63,577 nucleotides of DNA from an uncultured cyanobacterium (GTDB taxonomy: Bacteria; Cyanobacteriota; Cyanobacteriia; Cyanobacteriales; Microcystaceae). The translations under genes were made by a program, and so were the position numbers. Below the pieces are notes generated by a model, which had not been told where the DNA came from, did not search any database, and worked only from the letters and a program-made list of their open reading frames with translations. The DNA is taken from the NCBI GenBank assembly GCA_903887375.1, contig CAISPN010000003.1, positions 1-63,577 of the forward strand, read 5' to 3'. Below are positions 45,789-55,181 of the stretch, piece by piece. How positions within the stretch are numbered: position 1 is the first letter of the stretch; each line of letters starts with the position of its first letter.

Positions 45789-46211
45789 ATGAAAAAATAC
45801 TATTTTACTATCGGAGGTTGGCTGGTTCTGCTAGGAGGGCTAATGAGCTCATCAGTTATGGCTCAAACAGCGCAGAGTAATAGTCCACTTACTGTAAGGT
45901 CTGATGTCCAAGAAGCCAATTCCCAGACTGGGGTAGTGACTGCCAGGGGAAACGTTCAAATTTATTATCCAGCTCGAAAGTTGCAAGCCACAGCAAATCA
46001 AGCTCAATACTTTAGTAAAGAGCGCCGTTTAGTTCTCACAGGCAATGTCTATGCTCTCCAGGAAGGAAATAGTATGAGGGCAGAGAGTATGACCTATTTA
46101 ATTGATGAGGGGAAGTTTGTCGCAACGCCACACAATAGTCAACAGGTAGAATCAATTTATCTTGTAAAAGATAATGATGAAAATGCAAGACAGACCAAAA
46201 ACCCTAAATGA
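45789..46211 (+). CDS. lptA: LptA/OstA-like periplasmic lipopolysaccharide transport protein
   Basis: A 140-residue protein with a signal peptide (residues 1-25, ending VMAQ) and a short LptA-like beta-jelly-roll: VTARGNVQIYYPARKLQATANQAQYFSKERRLVLTGNVYALQEGNSMRAESM. The protein forms part of the bridge carrying lipopolysaccharide to the outer membrane. It overlaps lptB by 4 bases. Cyanobacteria keep lptA, lptB and a single lptF-like permease together, as here. Confidence 0.85.
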   Translation: MKKYYFTIGGWLVLLGGLMSSSVMAQTAQSNSPLTVRSDVQEANSQTGVVTARGNVQIYYPARKLQATANQAQYFSKERRLVLTGNVYALQEGNSMRAESMTYLIDEGKFVATPHNSQQVESIYLVKDNDENARQTKNPK

Positions 46212-46939
46212 CACTTGTTCTAGAGAATATTCATAAATCATATGGCAAAAGAAAAATTGTAAATAGGGTCAACCTCAGAATAGATCCTGGGGAGATAGTT
46301 GGCCTATTAGGACCTAACGGTGCTGGTAAAACTACAACTTTTTATATAGCTACAGGATTGATCAAACCAAACGAAGGGACAGTATGGCTTAACCGTCAAG
46401 ATGTAACCCAAGTTCCACTTCATCAGCGTTCTCGACTAGGTTTGGGATATCTAACTCAACAGGCCAGTATTTTTCGACACCTTACTGTCAGAGAGAATAT
46501 TGAGCTGGCACTTGAACAGACAAATGTTCCACTGCGTCTGAGAAAAATCCGCTTAAATCAGTTAATAGAAGAATTTCGCCTAGAAAGATTTGCTCAAACT
46601 AAAGGTTCTCAAGTTTCAGGTGGGGAAAGAAGAAGAACAGAACTAGCTAGAGCTCTGGCGGTAGGATTAGAGGGACCTCAATTTCTCTTGTTAGATGAAC
46701 CTTTTGCAGGAGTTGATCCTATTGCAGTAGCCGAAATACAGAATCTGATAGCTCAACTAAAAGATGAGAGAAAAATGGGGATTTTAATCACAGATCACAA
46801 TGTCAGAGAGACTCTAGCCATCACTAGCCGCTCTTATATTATGCGTGAAGGACAGATTTTGGCCTCTGGCAATTCCTCAGAGCTTTACAGTAATAGCCTA
46901 GTAAGGCAATATTATCTAGGCGAGAGATTTCAATTATAG
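46208..46939 (+). CDS. lptB: Lipopolysaccharide export ATPase LptB
   Basis: A 243-residue ABC ATPase: Walker A GPNGAGKT, the LptB-type RSRLGLGYLTQQASIFRHLTVRENI around the Q-loop, signature VSGGERRRTELARAL, Walker B QFLLLDEPFAGVDPIA, and ITDHNVRETLAITSRSYIM. It powers lipopolysaccharide extraction from the inner membrane. It sits between lptA (4-base overlap) and the permease gene (5 bases). Confidence 0.95.
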   Translation: MTLVLENIHKSYGKRKIVNRVNLRIDPGEIVGLLGPNGAGKTTTFYIATGLIKPNEGTVWLNRQDVTQVPLHQRSRLGLGYLTQQASIFRHLTVRENIELALEQTNVPLRLRKIRLNQLIEEFRLERFAQTKGSQVSGGERRRTELARALAVGLEGPQFLLLDEPFAGVDPIAVAEIQNLIAQLKDERKMGILITDHNVRETLAITSRSYIMREGQILASGNSSELYSNSLVRQYYLGERFQL

Positions 46940-46944
46940 TCACC

Positions 46945-48114
46945 ATGAATAACAAAGAAGGAAATTGGTACGCTGCAATACCTGGGTTTACTATCATGGA
47001 TCGCTACATAACTGTTGAGTTGTTGTTGCCGTTCCTCTTTGGCATGGGGCTATTTACCTCTTTGGCGCTCTCTATTGGTACGGTTTTTGACTTAGTTAGA
47101 AGAGTCACCGAATCAGGTTTGCCGATGTTAATAGCTTTGCAGATATTAGTCTTAAAACTTCCAGGCTTTATAGTTTTGGCATTTCCTATGTCAATGTTAT
47201 TGGCAGCTTTGATGGCCTATAGTCGTCTTGCCAGTGATAGTGAATTGATTGCCCTGCAGAGCATTGGAGTCCAGATTTATAGAATGGTTGTTCCGGGTCT
47301 TATTTTGAGTCTGCTGGTCACAGGGATCACCTTTTTGGTCAGCGATTGGGTAGCACCAGCAGCCAATTACCAAGCTACCGTATCTTTAGAAAAAGCTGTA
47401 AATCAAGATAATCCTAACTTTACTGAGAGAAATATTATCTATCCTGAATATGGTAAGGTCCATCACCCTGATGGCAACGAGGAAACTTATCTCAGTAGGT
47501 TATTCTATGCGGATCAATTTGATGGAAAAAAAATGCAGGGATTGACAATTCTTGATCTCTCTCAAAAGGGAGTAAACCAGATTGTGACAGCGGAATCTGC
47601 CACTTGGAATATTGCCGATAATCGCTGGGACTTTTACAATGGAACTATTTATCTGATTGCTCCGGACGGTTCATATCAAAATATTGTTCACTTTGCCCAT
47701 CAGCAGCTCGAATTACCCCGCAATCCCATAGACTTTAGTTCTCGAGGAAAAGACTACGGCGAAATGAGTATAAAAGAAGCAAAGGATTACCTCAAAATAG
47801 TAAAACTCAGTGGCAATGAAAAAAAAATTCGCAAATTAGAAGTACGCATCCAAGAGAAAATCGCTCTTCCTTTTATATGCCTAGTTTTTGGTTTGATAGG
47901 AATGGGATTAGGACTGAGACCCAAAAACAACAATAGAGCAACTAGTTTTGGTATATGTGTAGGACTAATTTTTGCTCACTATCTAGCTTCATTTTTGACT
48001 AGTTCTATGGGCATATGGGGTATTTTACCCCCTGTAATTGCAGCTTGGCTCCCCAATATATTAGGACTAGTAGCTGGAACTTTACTATTAATTCAGTCTT
48101 CTCGTCTGAGTTAG
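46945..48114 (+). CDS. lptF: LptF/LptG-family permease (YjgP/YjgQ)
   Basis: A 389-residue permease with six membrane segments, three at each end, around a periplasmic beta-jelly-roll (about residues 135-285). The N-terminal MDRYITVELLLPFLFGMGLFTSLALSIGTVFDLV and C-terminal RIQEKIALPFICLVFGLIGMGLGL match the family. Cyanobacteria seem to use one gene where proteobacteria have LptF and LptG, so it may form a homodimer with LptB. Confidence 0.92.
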   Translation: MNNKEGNWYAAIPGFTIMDRYITVELLLPFLFGMGLFTSLALSIGTVFDLVRRVTESGLPMLIALQILVLKLPGFIVLAFPMSMLLAALMAYSRLASDSELIALQSIGVQIYRMVVPGLILSLLVTGITFLVSDWVAPAANYQATVSLEKAVNQDNPNFTERNIIYPEYGKVHHPDGNEETYLSRLFYADQFDGKKMQGLTILDLSQKGVNQIVTAESATWNIADNRWDFYNGTIYLIAPDGSYQNIVHFAHQQLELPRNPIDFSSRGKDYGEMSIKEAKDYLKIVKLSGNEKKIRKLEVRIQEKIALPFICLVFGLIGMGLGLRPKNNNRATSFGICVGLIFAHYLASFLTSSMGIWGILPPVIAAWLPNILGLVAGTLLLIQSSRLS

Positions 48115-48140
48115 ATTTGGTAATGAGATAAAAGAGTATT

Positions 48141-49334
48141 ATGAACAAAAAGATTGTCGACAACTCAGAAATTTCATTTAATCATCAAACTAAAACTAAA
48201 GACCGTTTACTCGGTGTTGATCTATTTAGAGCTATTGCAGCCTATGGTGTAGTGCTAATACATGGTCTTGGAAGAATAGAACGCTCAGAGCTTACTATAA
48301 ACATAGTTGTGAGCTTTTTTGATATGTTCTCCGTGCCATTTTTTTTAACAGCTGCCTTTTTTTTTAGTCGAAATTCACTATTATCAAATGATATTAAAAA
48401 ATTTATTGTTAATCGTTTTGAAAGAATTATGTTACCATATTTTGCCTGGAGTTGTGTCTATGTTTTGGCTCGCTTTGGGGGGTATTTAATAGGCGATAGG
48501 TCTTCTTTTGAAAAATTGATATCAGATCCAATGCGTTTGGTTTTCTTTGGTGGGGCTTCAGTGCAACTCTACTTTTTGCCTATGCTATTTATTGGTACTC
48601 TCGTGGCACTGCCATTGACTAGACTAATAGGAAAACTCAACAACAATATAATATTAATAATTTTACTTTTTTTACTGAGCTTTTTTAATGCCGAAACGAT
48701 AGCCTATACAGCTCGTAGCTTGATTCTTCCTGAGGCAATTATTATCAAAGATCTAGTATATATTTCATCTTCTGATCATCCATTAATTTACAATATTGTT
48801 AGATTGATTTTGATGAATGTAAGATTTATATTTAAATGCTTGCCATATATCGCATTTAGTTTATTATTTCAATCCAAATATTTTAATGATATTTTTTCTA
48901 AGCTAATTAATTTCTTGCAGAAAAAAAGATATGAGAAAATAATGCCATATTTACTTTTTTTGTTCATTATTGCACCTTTTATTTTGCCGATATTAACTAA
49001 TAAAATAAGGATATCGTTTATATATTATCTATCCATACCATACCTATTTTTTTTCTATGCTATATATATCTCGCCTATAATTTGCCAAAAAAAATATCTA
49101 AGCTTTCTTATAAATAAATTGAGTTACCTTAGTTTTGGAATTTATCTATCTCATGCATTAATAACTCAGAGTTTTGTTCCAATCGCCATCAAGTTATATC
49201 CCAATATTATTAATACTCGTCTGTCCCTTGGAATGTCTCTAATATTTGCTTTAATTATATTTCTACTAAGTGCTGCATTAACATATCTTTTGACTCTAAA
49301 TAAAAAACTAGCTAGGGTTTTTCTTGGTCTGTAG
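48141..49334 (+). CDS. Acyltransferase-3-family membrane protein
   Basis: A 397-residue protein with about ten membrane segments. The N-terminal LLGVDLFRAIAAYGVVLIHGLGR is the acyltransferase-3 family start (the LDxLRxxAxxxVxxxH type), followed by IMLPYFAWSCVYVLARFGG. It would acylate a sugar, probably an envelope polysaccharide or lipid. It is clearly more AT-rich than its neighbours, with long poly-T stretches, which may mean later acquisition. It follows lptF by 26 bases. Confidence 0.78.
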   Translation: MNKKIVDNSEISFNHQTKTKDRLLGVDLFRAIAAYGVVLIHGLGRIERSELTINIVVSFFDMFSVPFFLTAAFFFSRNSLLSNDIKKFIVNRFERIMLPYFAWSCVYVLARFGGYLIGDRSSFEKLISDPMRLVFFGGASVQLYFLPMLFIGTLVALPLTRLIGKLNNNIILIILLFLLSFFNAETIAYTARSLILPEAIIIKDLVYISSSDHPLIYNIVRLILMNVRFIFKCLPYIAFSLLFQSKYFNDIFSKLINFLQKKRYEKIMPYLLFLFIIAPFILPILTNKIRISFIYYLSIPYLFFFYAIYISPIICQKKYLSFLINKLSYLSFGIYLSHALITQSFVPIAIKLYPNIINTRLSLGMSLIFALIIFLLSAALTYLLTLNKKLARVFLGL

Positions 49335-49342
49335 AAAGATAC

Positions 49343-49981
49343 TCAGTTGATATTTTTTATTGCTGCAGGTAATTCCTCGGGATTAAGAATTAAAAAATCT
49401 GGCTGGTATTGTTGTAGTATTTTCGGTGAGTTAAAGCCCCAGCCTACTGCAATTACTTTAATTTTGCTCTTTTTAGCTGAGTTGATATCTCTAGTTTCAT
49501 CACCAATATACACTACCTCAGATGGCTTTACATTCTCTGCTTGAACTACTTTATTGATAATGCGGTGCTTGCCAAATAAAGTTGAACCAGAATAGATAAA
49601 ATCAAAGTATTCACTGAGATCATTATTATCCAGAAAGGCTACCACATTATCTTTTAGGTTAGAACTAACAATTCCTAGAAAATATCCAGATTCTTTTAAT
49701 TCTTTCAAACAGTCGGGAATACCTTGGATAGGTTTTAAAGATTGAACGTGTTTGCCAAGCTCTTGCATGAAGCGTCTCAAGAGAAAAGGAATTTTCAAAG
49801 GGGATACACCAGAGCGCAAGATCACATCTCTCGAACTTAGGTTTTTTAGCTCTTCGAGATCATCTGGGGTGATGGAACGATAATGAAATTCTTCGGCCAT
49901 TTGATTGGCAATCTTGAGGGACATTTGATGAGTATCAGCTATGGTTCCATCAAAATCAAAAAGGATAATTTTAATTGTCAT
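49343..49981 (-). CDS. HAD-superfamily phosphatase (phosphoglycolate phosphatase-like)
   Basis: A 212-residue HAD hydrolase: motif I ILFDFDGTIADT (nucleophile Asp), motif II region LGIVSSNLKD, and motif III-IV in VVYIGDETRDINSAKKSKIKVIAVGWGF. The cap is the small helical type of subfamily I (residues 15-80). Such enzymes dephosphorylate phosphoglycolate or similar metabolites. The true substrate is unknown. It stands alone between two convergent and divergent gene groups. Confidence 0.87.
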   Translation of the reverse strand: MTIKIILFDFDGTIADTHQMSLKIANQMAEEFHYRSITPDDLEELKNLSSRDVILRSGVSPLKIPFLLRRFMQELGKHVQSLKPIQGIPDCLKELKESGYFLGIVSSNLKDNVVAFLDNNDLSEYFDFIYSGSTLFGKHRIINKVVQAENVKPSEVVYIGDETRDINSAKKSKIKVIAVGWGFNSPKILQQYQPDFLILNPEELPAAIKNIN

Positions 49982-50037
49982 TGTTAATTTGACAAGTTAA
50001 TTTGACAACATATTAATTTAATTAATAGCATGACTGA

Positions 50038-50964
50038 CTATGATTTAAGATTAGCACGGGCATTGCGTCTTATCATAGTTGCTTTGATTCTTCTTAAAGC
50101 AGAACCTTGGGTTTGCTTTTGCCACTGCTCATCAGAAATAGTAGCTAGATCGCTTAGCCTTGGAGAGAGATTTTCTGGATAAGGATTAAACCCATCGATA
50201 TCTGTCACTTTGGCAAAACGTTGATTCCAAGGACAAACATCCTGACAAATGTCACAACCTGCAACCCATTGCTCTAACTTTGCTGAGATTGTAGATGGAA
50301 GTTGGTCTTCTCTATTTTCTATTGTATGATAAGCAATACATTTAGAGCTATCTATTACATAAGGCTCTACTATCGCAGAAGTCGGACAAGAATCAATGCA
50401 TCTAGTACATGTTCCACAATGATTATTAACAGGCAGATCACCTGTCAGGGAAATGTTGATCAGTACTTCACTGAGAAATACCCAACTGCCATACTCTCTG
50501 GTAATTAAATTACTATTTTTAGCAATCCAGCCAAGACCAGCTCTTTGGGCCCAGGCTTTCTCTTGCAGCGGACTGGTATCTACACAAAAACGCGTTTTAA
50601 TATTTTGATCTTGCGCTTCAAGCCAAAGTGAGAACTGTTTTAATTTATTGCGTATTATTTTATGATAGTCAGCGCCCCAACCATAGCGCGAAATCTTACC
50701 AAAGTTGGGGTCTTGGCAATGCTGATGTTCTGTATAGTAATTTATAGCTAGGACAATCACCGAAGCAACATCAGGCATATATTGTCTTATGTTACGTCTA
50801 TGTTCGTTTTCCATCCAAGCAAGATTAGCATGATAACCAAGTGAGAGCCATTTTTCCAAATTGACCTGTGCGCCATCTTGGTAGTCTTTCTTGGCATCAG
50901 CTATACCTACTTTATGAAATCCCAATTCGAGCGCCTTTTGTTTGACTTGGCTACTGGTGAGCAC
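50038..50964 (-). CDS. queG: Epoxyqueuosine reductase QueG
   Basis: A 308-residue cobalamin-dependent reductase that completes queuosine in tRNA. The N-terminal domain is KQKALELGFHKVGIADAKKD. Two 4Fe-4S motifs are visible: NHCGTCTRCIDSCPTSAIV and VAGCDICQDVCPWNQRF. VDTSPLQEKAWAQRAGLGWIAKNSNLI is a conserved QueG segment. The C-terminal RIKATMIRRNARANL is in place, with no added HEAT domain. It starts at the end of the Psb35-like gene, with no gap. Confidence 0.94.
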   Translation of the reverse strand: MLTSSQVKQKALELGFHKVGIADAKKDYQDGAQVNLEKWLSLGYHANLAWMENEHRRNIRQYMPDVASVIVLAINYYTEHQHCQDPNFGKISRYGWGADYHKIIRNKLKQFSLWLEAQDQNIKTRFCVDTSPLQEKAWAQRAGLGWIAKNSNLITREYGSWVFLSEVLINISLTGDLPVNNHCGTCTRCIDSCPTSAIVEPYVIDSSKCIAYHTIENREDQLPSTISAKLEQWVAGCDICQDVCPWNQRFAKVTDIDGFNPYPENLSPRLSDLATISDEQWQKQTQGSALRRIKATMIRRNARANLKS

Positions 50965-51177
50965 CTATTCATTATCAGATTTAACAGGTTGATTATTTAG
51001 GTCTATTTTGGGTACTATGCTGGGTCTTTCGGCATTCTCCCAACCACTGGGCTTACTGGAATTGTACCAAGCGATTGAACCAATTGTTACAGCTGCAACA
51101 AATCCGACTACATAAACAGCCACAAAATAACTAGGAAATTTGTTGGCAACGGCTAAGAGCTCTGTTGGGAATAACAT
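50965..51177 (-). CDS. psb35: Psb35-like photosystem II assembly protein
   Basis: A 70-residue protein with one membrane segment (about 19-38, VAVYVVGFVAAVTIGSIAWY) and a soluble tail containing SKPSGWENAERPSIVPKI. This pattern is conserved in cyanobacteria and I recognise it as the Psb35 type (Synechocystis Ssl2148), reported to stabilise the CP47 module and its high-light-inducible proteins. The assignment rests on memory of the family. The start is ATG 51177; an upstream serine hydrolase gene ends 19 bases before it. Confidence 0.7.
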   Translation of the reverse strand: MLFPTELLAVANKFPSYFVAVYVVGFVAAVTIGSIAWYNSSKPSGWENAERPSIVPKIDLNNQPVKSDNE

Positions 51178-51196
51178 AATATTCTATTTATCTAAA

Positions 51197-52324
51197 CTAA
51201 TTTTTATTTATCTTAACAGAGAGCTGCCCTGTAGCAGTTGTTTTAGCTGGAGGGGGATTTTTGAAGCCTTGATCCATAATTTTGGAAATTTCTTGGATCA
51301 TAGTTTTGCCTGCTACGTCATTGTAGGGTCTCTCCACAAATGCAACAGCTATGTAACGTTTGCCATTAGGCATATTGACAATACCGGCATCTCCCAAAAT
51401 GGTACCAATATCGCCGGTTTTATGGGCAATCTCACTATTATCAGCAAGTCCCTGTGGTAAAAGAGTTCTAATCTTGGTTTCACTGAGAATTTTGATGATT
51501 CTATCGCGCGATTTGATAGAGAGCAAATCTCCTTCATTAATACGATAAAGAAGTCTACCAAGATCTCTAGCTGTCGTTTTATTAGTTCCTTTAAGATCTG
51601 GCAGGGGCGATTTCAAATAAGTTGAGGACATTGCCCAGCTATTTATCCTTCTGTTTAAAACATCTTGGCCACCTAGTCTTTTGATCAGCATGTTTGTAGC
51701 TGTATTGTCGCTGATCACTATCATCTTAGTTGCAGTTTCTAAGGCAGTGAATTTTGTATTTGGCTTTTGGTACTGCATATCGCCAGAACCTCCAGCTATA
51801 TCAGCTTGATCCATAGTTAAATTTTCATCAAGGCGGATTTTGCCAGAATCGACGTCTTGAAAGAAAGCGTACAGAACAAATGTCTTGATGGTGCTGGCGG
51901 CAGATATTGCCTTCGTACTATCAATATCTACGTAATTGCCATTATCAAGATCTAAAAATAAAGCATATGGTTTTAATTTTGGTGAGGCCTTAGCTAAAAG
52001 CAGAATTCGATCACGCAAAGGAAGAAGTTCTTGCTTGAGTGGTAATTGCTTTTGATCGCCATTAGATGCTTGGGGATCAAGGCTAACTGATTTATTCTGA
52101 GATAAAACTTCGCTTTTAACCGTTTCTTTTGTAACTTCTGCTGAAGAAATTAAAGGAATATTTATCGGTTTAAAAGTTGTCAGTATGGTTGAAGCAATGG
52201 CACTTAAACTAGCACTTAAAATGCCAATTCTTATTAGCCAAATAGTGAATAGAAATGGTGAAAAAGACGACTTAATTTGTCGAATTTTGGCTGGCTTGAT
52301 TAGAGAAAAAGTACGAGGAGCCAT
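51197..52324 (-). CDS. Beta-lactamase-fold serine hydrolase, membrane-anchored
   Basis: A 375-residue protein with a N-terminal hydrophobic segment (about 24-45, LFTIWLIRIGILSASLSAIAS), then a class A beta-lactamase-related domain: S-x-x-K as STIK near residue 143, SDN in ISDNTATNML near 204 and KTG in AHKTGDIG near 301. The omega loop (YLKSPLPDLKGTNKTTA) lacks the Glu166 expected in class A beta-lactamases, so lactam hydrolysis is unlikely; a peptidoglycan or esterase-type role is more likely. It is in the same direction as psb35 and queG. Confidence 0.8.
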   Translation of the reverse strand: MAPRTFSLIKPAKIRQIKSSFSPFLFTIWLIRIGILSASLSAIASTILTTFKPINIPLISSAEVTKETVKSEVLSQNKSVSLDPQASNGDQKQLPLKQELLPLRDRILLLAKASPKLKPYALFLDLDNGNYVDIDSTKAISAASTIKTFVLYAFFQDVDSGKIRLDENLTMDQADIAGGSGDMQYQKPNTKFTALETATKMIVISDNTATNMLIKRLGGQDVLNRRINSWAMSSTYLKSPLPDLKGTNKTTARDLGRLLYRINEGDLLSIKSRDRIIKILSETKIRTLLPQGLADNSEIAHKTGDIGTILGDAGIVNMPNGKRYIAVAFVERPYNDVAGKTMIQEISKIMDQGFKNPPPAKTTATGQLSVKINKN

Positions 52325-52379
52325 AGATTTACAACAGATAACTTACTGAAAAACTAAAACAACGATTATTGAGACTTGT

Positions 52380-53123
52380 CTAATTAGATTTTTGTTGCAC
52401 ATACCAATCAATTTGTCTTAAAATTCCCCGAAGTGATGTTACTTCCTCATTAGTCAGTTGAATTTTATTAAACAGACGACGTAATTTTTCCATCCTTACA
52501 GTAGCTGTGTGGGGATATAGATAGCCAATTTTCAAAAGAGTTGATTCTAATTGTTGATAATATCCTTCGATAAAATCTATAGAAGCTAGATTAGCTAAAT
52601 CATAATTTGAGCAAGTTTGTTGAACATTGGCTAAATTATAAAGCTCATAAGCGCAGATTCCTACAGCTTGAGCGAGGTTGAGTGAGGGATAATCAGGATT
52701 AGAGGCTATAGAGACAAAGCGCTGAGCGCAGTTTAATTCAATATTAGAAAGTCCACGATCTTCTGGTCCAAAAATTAAAGCCGTTTCCATATTATCTTCT
52801 AGTAACCAGGATAAGCCCTCGCGAGGTGAATAGAATTCAGTTGGCGTACTTCTGGTTCTAGCTGTAGTAGCAATTGCTCTTTGTGCACCTTCAAGAGCGC
52901 TTGGCAGATCTGGTAGAATCTTTGCATTATTTAGGACATCTTGGGCATGCACTGCCATTTTGAGGGACTCTGGCTCAGTATGATCACAGCGTGGATTAAC
53001 TAGATAAAGTCGAGTCAATCCCATATTTTTCATAACTCGGGCGATGGAACCAACATTGCGAGGCCCTGCAGGTTGTACTAAAATTAGGCGAATATTATTG
53101 AGGAGATGGTTTGGGAAGGACAT
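52380..53123 (-). CDS. TrmH-family RNA methyltransferase (TrmJ-like)
   Basis: A protein of 247 residues from ATG 53123 (MSFPNHLLNNIRLIL). It has the SPOUT trefoil-knot pattern: IRLILVQPAGPRNVGSIARVMKNMGL, ALIFGPEDRGLSNIELNCAQRFVSI and YPSLNLAQAVGICAYEL. TrmJ-like proteins 2'-O-methylate tRNA position 32. The C-terminal helical tail is short. The start overlaps the 3' end of the SLH lipoprotein gene by 29 bases, placing it last in a long minus-strand run. Confidence 0.87.
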   Translation of the reverse strand: MSFPNHLLNNIRLILVQPAGPRNVGSIARVMKNMGLTRLYLVNPRCDHTEPESLKMAVHAQDVLNNAKILPDLPSALEGAQRAIATTARTRSTPTEFYSPREGLSWLLEDNMETALIFGPEDRGLSNIELNCAQRFVSIASNPDYPSLNLAQAVGICAYELYNLANVQQTCSNYDLANLASIDFIEGYYQQLESTLLKIGYLYPHTATVRMEKLRRLFNKIQLTNEEVTSLRGILRQIDWYVQQKSN

Positions 53124-53985
53124 TGGGAGAGATAAAAGGACTAGGAGCAACAGAAGGAAGGGCTTCTCTTTTTAGCACATCGTTGGCAGTTGTAACAGCA
53201 TCTTGAAAACCAAATGACCAAATTGTAGCTGCAGCCTGTAAGCGGCTTACTACTTTTTTAGGTTGGAGTAAGACTGTATAACCAAAGGCACGACGCAAAT
53301 TAGAGGCTTCGCCATTTTGATAATCCACATAGAGTGGACGCCATGCCTTAGAGTCAATTAAATTGGCATCACTAAATCCCCAACTGCTCTTGAGTGTTTC
53401 CAAGCTTGCCAGAGGAAAAGGCTTGCGATAGTCTAAAGGTACTTTCCAAAGAATCAAACTTTCTCTAGTTAGGGGAGTATCAGGGCTTAGTAGCAGCGCG
53501 CTATTATCACGCGTGAGGGTTGAGGGGAGAATACCAGCTTCAGCTAAGCCTTGGATCAAGGGATAGTCAGGATCGTTATTGGGTAAATCTTTAAAAAGAG
53601 GAATACCATCAGCAGCAGCTGGCTTTATTTGTAAGCTAGGTTGATTACTATATATCCTATTGTTGGCCTTAACTAGCCAGCGCAGGTATTCCCGGCGAGT
53701 TATTGGCGCATTTAGATCGATACCAGGTTCAATGATTCCCAAATTGGTCAGATCATCAATATAACCTTGGGTTGCTGCAGGGACTTTAGGAGTGCTTACT
53801 ACAGTAGTTTGTGTTGGTCTAGGTGTCAGATCAATCAATGGAGAAGAACTTGTTAAGGGAGTTGGTATTGTTTTGTTTTGCAAGCTGGGATCGGCAGTCA
53901 GACGAGATTCCAATAGACGATCTCCACTACATGAGCTCAGAAAAAATACTAAAAGTATATAGATTTTAGGTAAGTGATCTTTCAT
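53095..53985 (-). CDS. Lipoprotein with S-layer-homology-like region
   Basis: A 296-residue lipoprotein: signal peptide KIYILLVFFLSSCSG with lipobox LSSC near residue 19. The following linker is Thr/Pro/Ser-rich (TPLTSSSPLIDLTPRPTQTT). The region from about 73 to 200 has SLH-like features: ITRREYLRWLVKANNRIYSN, then PLTRESLILWKVPLDY, and PLFKDLPNNDPDYPLIQGLAEAGIL. SLH motifs can attach proteins to peptidoglycan or secondary polymers. Its start overlaps the end of the FAD oxidoreductase gene by 4 bases. Confidence 0.82.
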   Translation of the reverse strand: MKDHLPKIYILLVFFLSSCSGDRLLESRLTADPSLQNKTIPTPLTSSSPLIDLTPRPTQTTVVSTPKVPAATQGYIDDLTNLGIIEPGIDLNAPITRREYLRWLVKANNRIYSNQPSLQIKPAAADGIPLFKDLPNNDPDYPLIQGLAEAGILPSTLTRDNSALLLSPDTPLTRESLILWKVPLDYRKPFPLASLETLKSSWGFSDANLIDSKAWRPLYVDYQNGEASNLRRAFGYTVLLQPKKVVSRLQAAATIWSFGFQDAVTTANDVLKREALPSVAPSPFISPNVLPKPSPQ

Positions 53986-55181
53986 TTGGCACTGAAGCTA
54001 GCAAACAATCTGGTAATTTTTTTCCATAGGTATCCTTTAATTCCCTTAAAATACTGCTCAAAACGATAGTTAAAAAGAATAACTAGTATTTCTTGAGTAG
54101 ATAAGTATTTAAGTGAATTTACTCCTTGATCTATTCTAGCGTCACTGTATTGTAGATAGACTTTGCGAGAGAGTTGCTCTGACTTTACCCAGCTAGAGCG
54201 GTAAATATTGAGCATCTGCTTTTGATAATCAGCAAAATCTGTAATCTGACCTGCGAGGTAGCGCTCAATTGCTAAAGAGGCTATCTGCGCTCCATCCATA
54301 GCATGCCTAATTCCTTCGCCACCAAGATAATTAACAGTAGAGACAGCATCACCTATGGCAATAATATTATCTCGATAGTAACAGTCTCTTAAACCCAAGG
54401 AATATTCAATAATTGAACCATGGGTTTCTAGCAGATGATAATCGATAGTCCCAATATGATCTCTAATAATTTGATCAATATAGTATCTGAGCGATTCAGT
54501 TTTTTCTACTATATGATGTGGTTCATCTATTTGGGCTATCCCAACTTTTAATTGAAAATTATCCATAGGAAAAATCCAGCCATAGCCTTTAGGACTCCAA
54601 TGATGCCCAAGAAAAAAAACAAGATTTTCAGCATAAGGCTCATATATCTGGGATGAAACTTGAATTAAGTACTCTATACCAATTGCTTTAGAAAATGTAG
54701 GTCTTTTATTTTTATTAGGATAGAGAACTGAGCGGCTATAACCGGTAGCATCAACTATCACCTTGGCTTTGATCTGTGTAATTTCTCCTTTTTTGGCTCT
54801 GAGAAAAACAATATTACCCTGACTTTGGTAGCAGCGATAGCCTAAATATACTTCTCCTCCTTGCTCTTTAACTTGCTGAGCTAAAAATGCTCTCAATTTT
54901 GCAAAATCAAAGACTACTCCTAAAGCCTCACTAGAATGCCATGATCTTGTGATTTTACTGGTTATAATTTCTAGCTTACGCCAAGGAGTGGCTACGACCT
55001 CTGTTGGTAGATCAAATTTGGCTAAGGTTTCTAACGGGGTAGCCGCGCTGGAAAAGTTATTCTGCTCAAAGCTTTCGTTTTGCTCTACTAAAAGCACGCT
55101 ATAGCCTTTGCTGCTTAATTTTCTGGCACATTGCCCCCCGGCAGGGCCAGCTCCAACAACGACTACATCAAATTCTCTCAT
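53982..55181 (-). CDS. FAD-dependent oxidoreductase, geranylgeranyl-reductase-like
   Basis: A 399-residue flavoprotein: dinucleotide-binding [28 protein letters not shown] at the N-terminus, then CXXX-type [10 protein letters not shown]-like segment ([13 protein letters not shown]) and the second FAD site [25 protein letters not shown]. This is the geranylgeranyl reductase/lycopene cyclase-type family. The substrate may be an isoprenoid or pigment precursor, not determined. It overlaps mtnA upstream and the lipoprotein gene downstream by 4 bases each. Confidence 0.83.
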   Translation of the reverse strand: MREFDVVVVGAGPAGGQCARKLSSKGYSVLLVEQNESFEQNNFSSAATPLETLAKFDLPTEVVATPWRKLEIITSKITRSWHSSEALGVVFDFAKLRAFLAQQVKEQGGEVYLGYRCYQSQGNIVFLRAKKGEITQIKAKVIVDATGYSRSVLYPNKNKRPTFSKAIGIEYLIQVSSQIYEPYAENLVFFLGHHWSPKGYGWIFPMDNFQLKVGIAQIDEPHHIVEKTESLRYYIDQIIRDHIGTIDYHLLETHGSIIEYSLGLRDCYYRDNIIAIGDAVSTVNYLGGEGIRHAMDGAQIASLAIERYLAGQITDFADYQKQMLNIYRSSWVKSEQLSRKVYLQYSDARIDQGVNSLKYLSTQEILVILFNYRFEQYFKGIKGYLWKKITRLFASFSAK

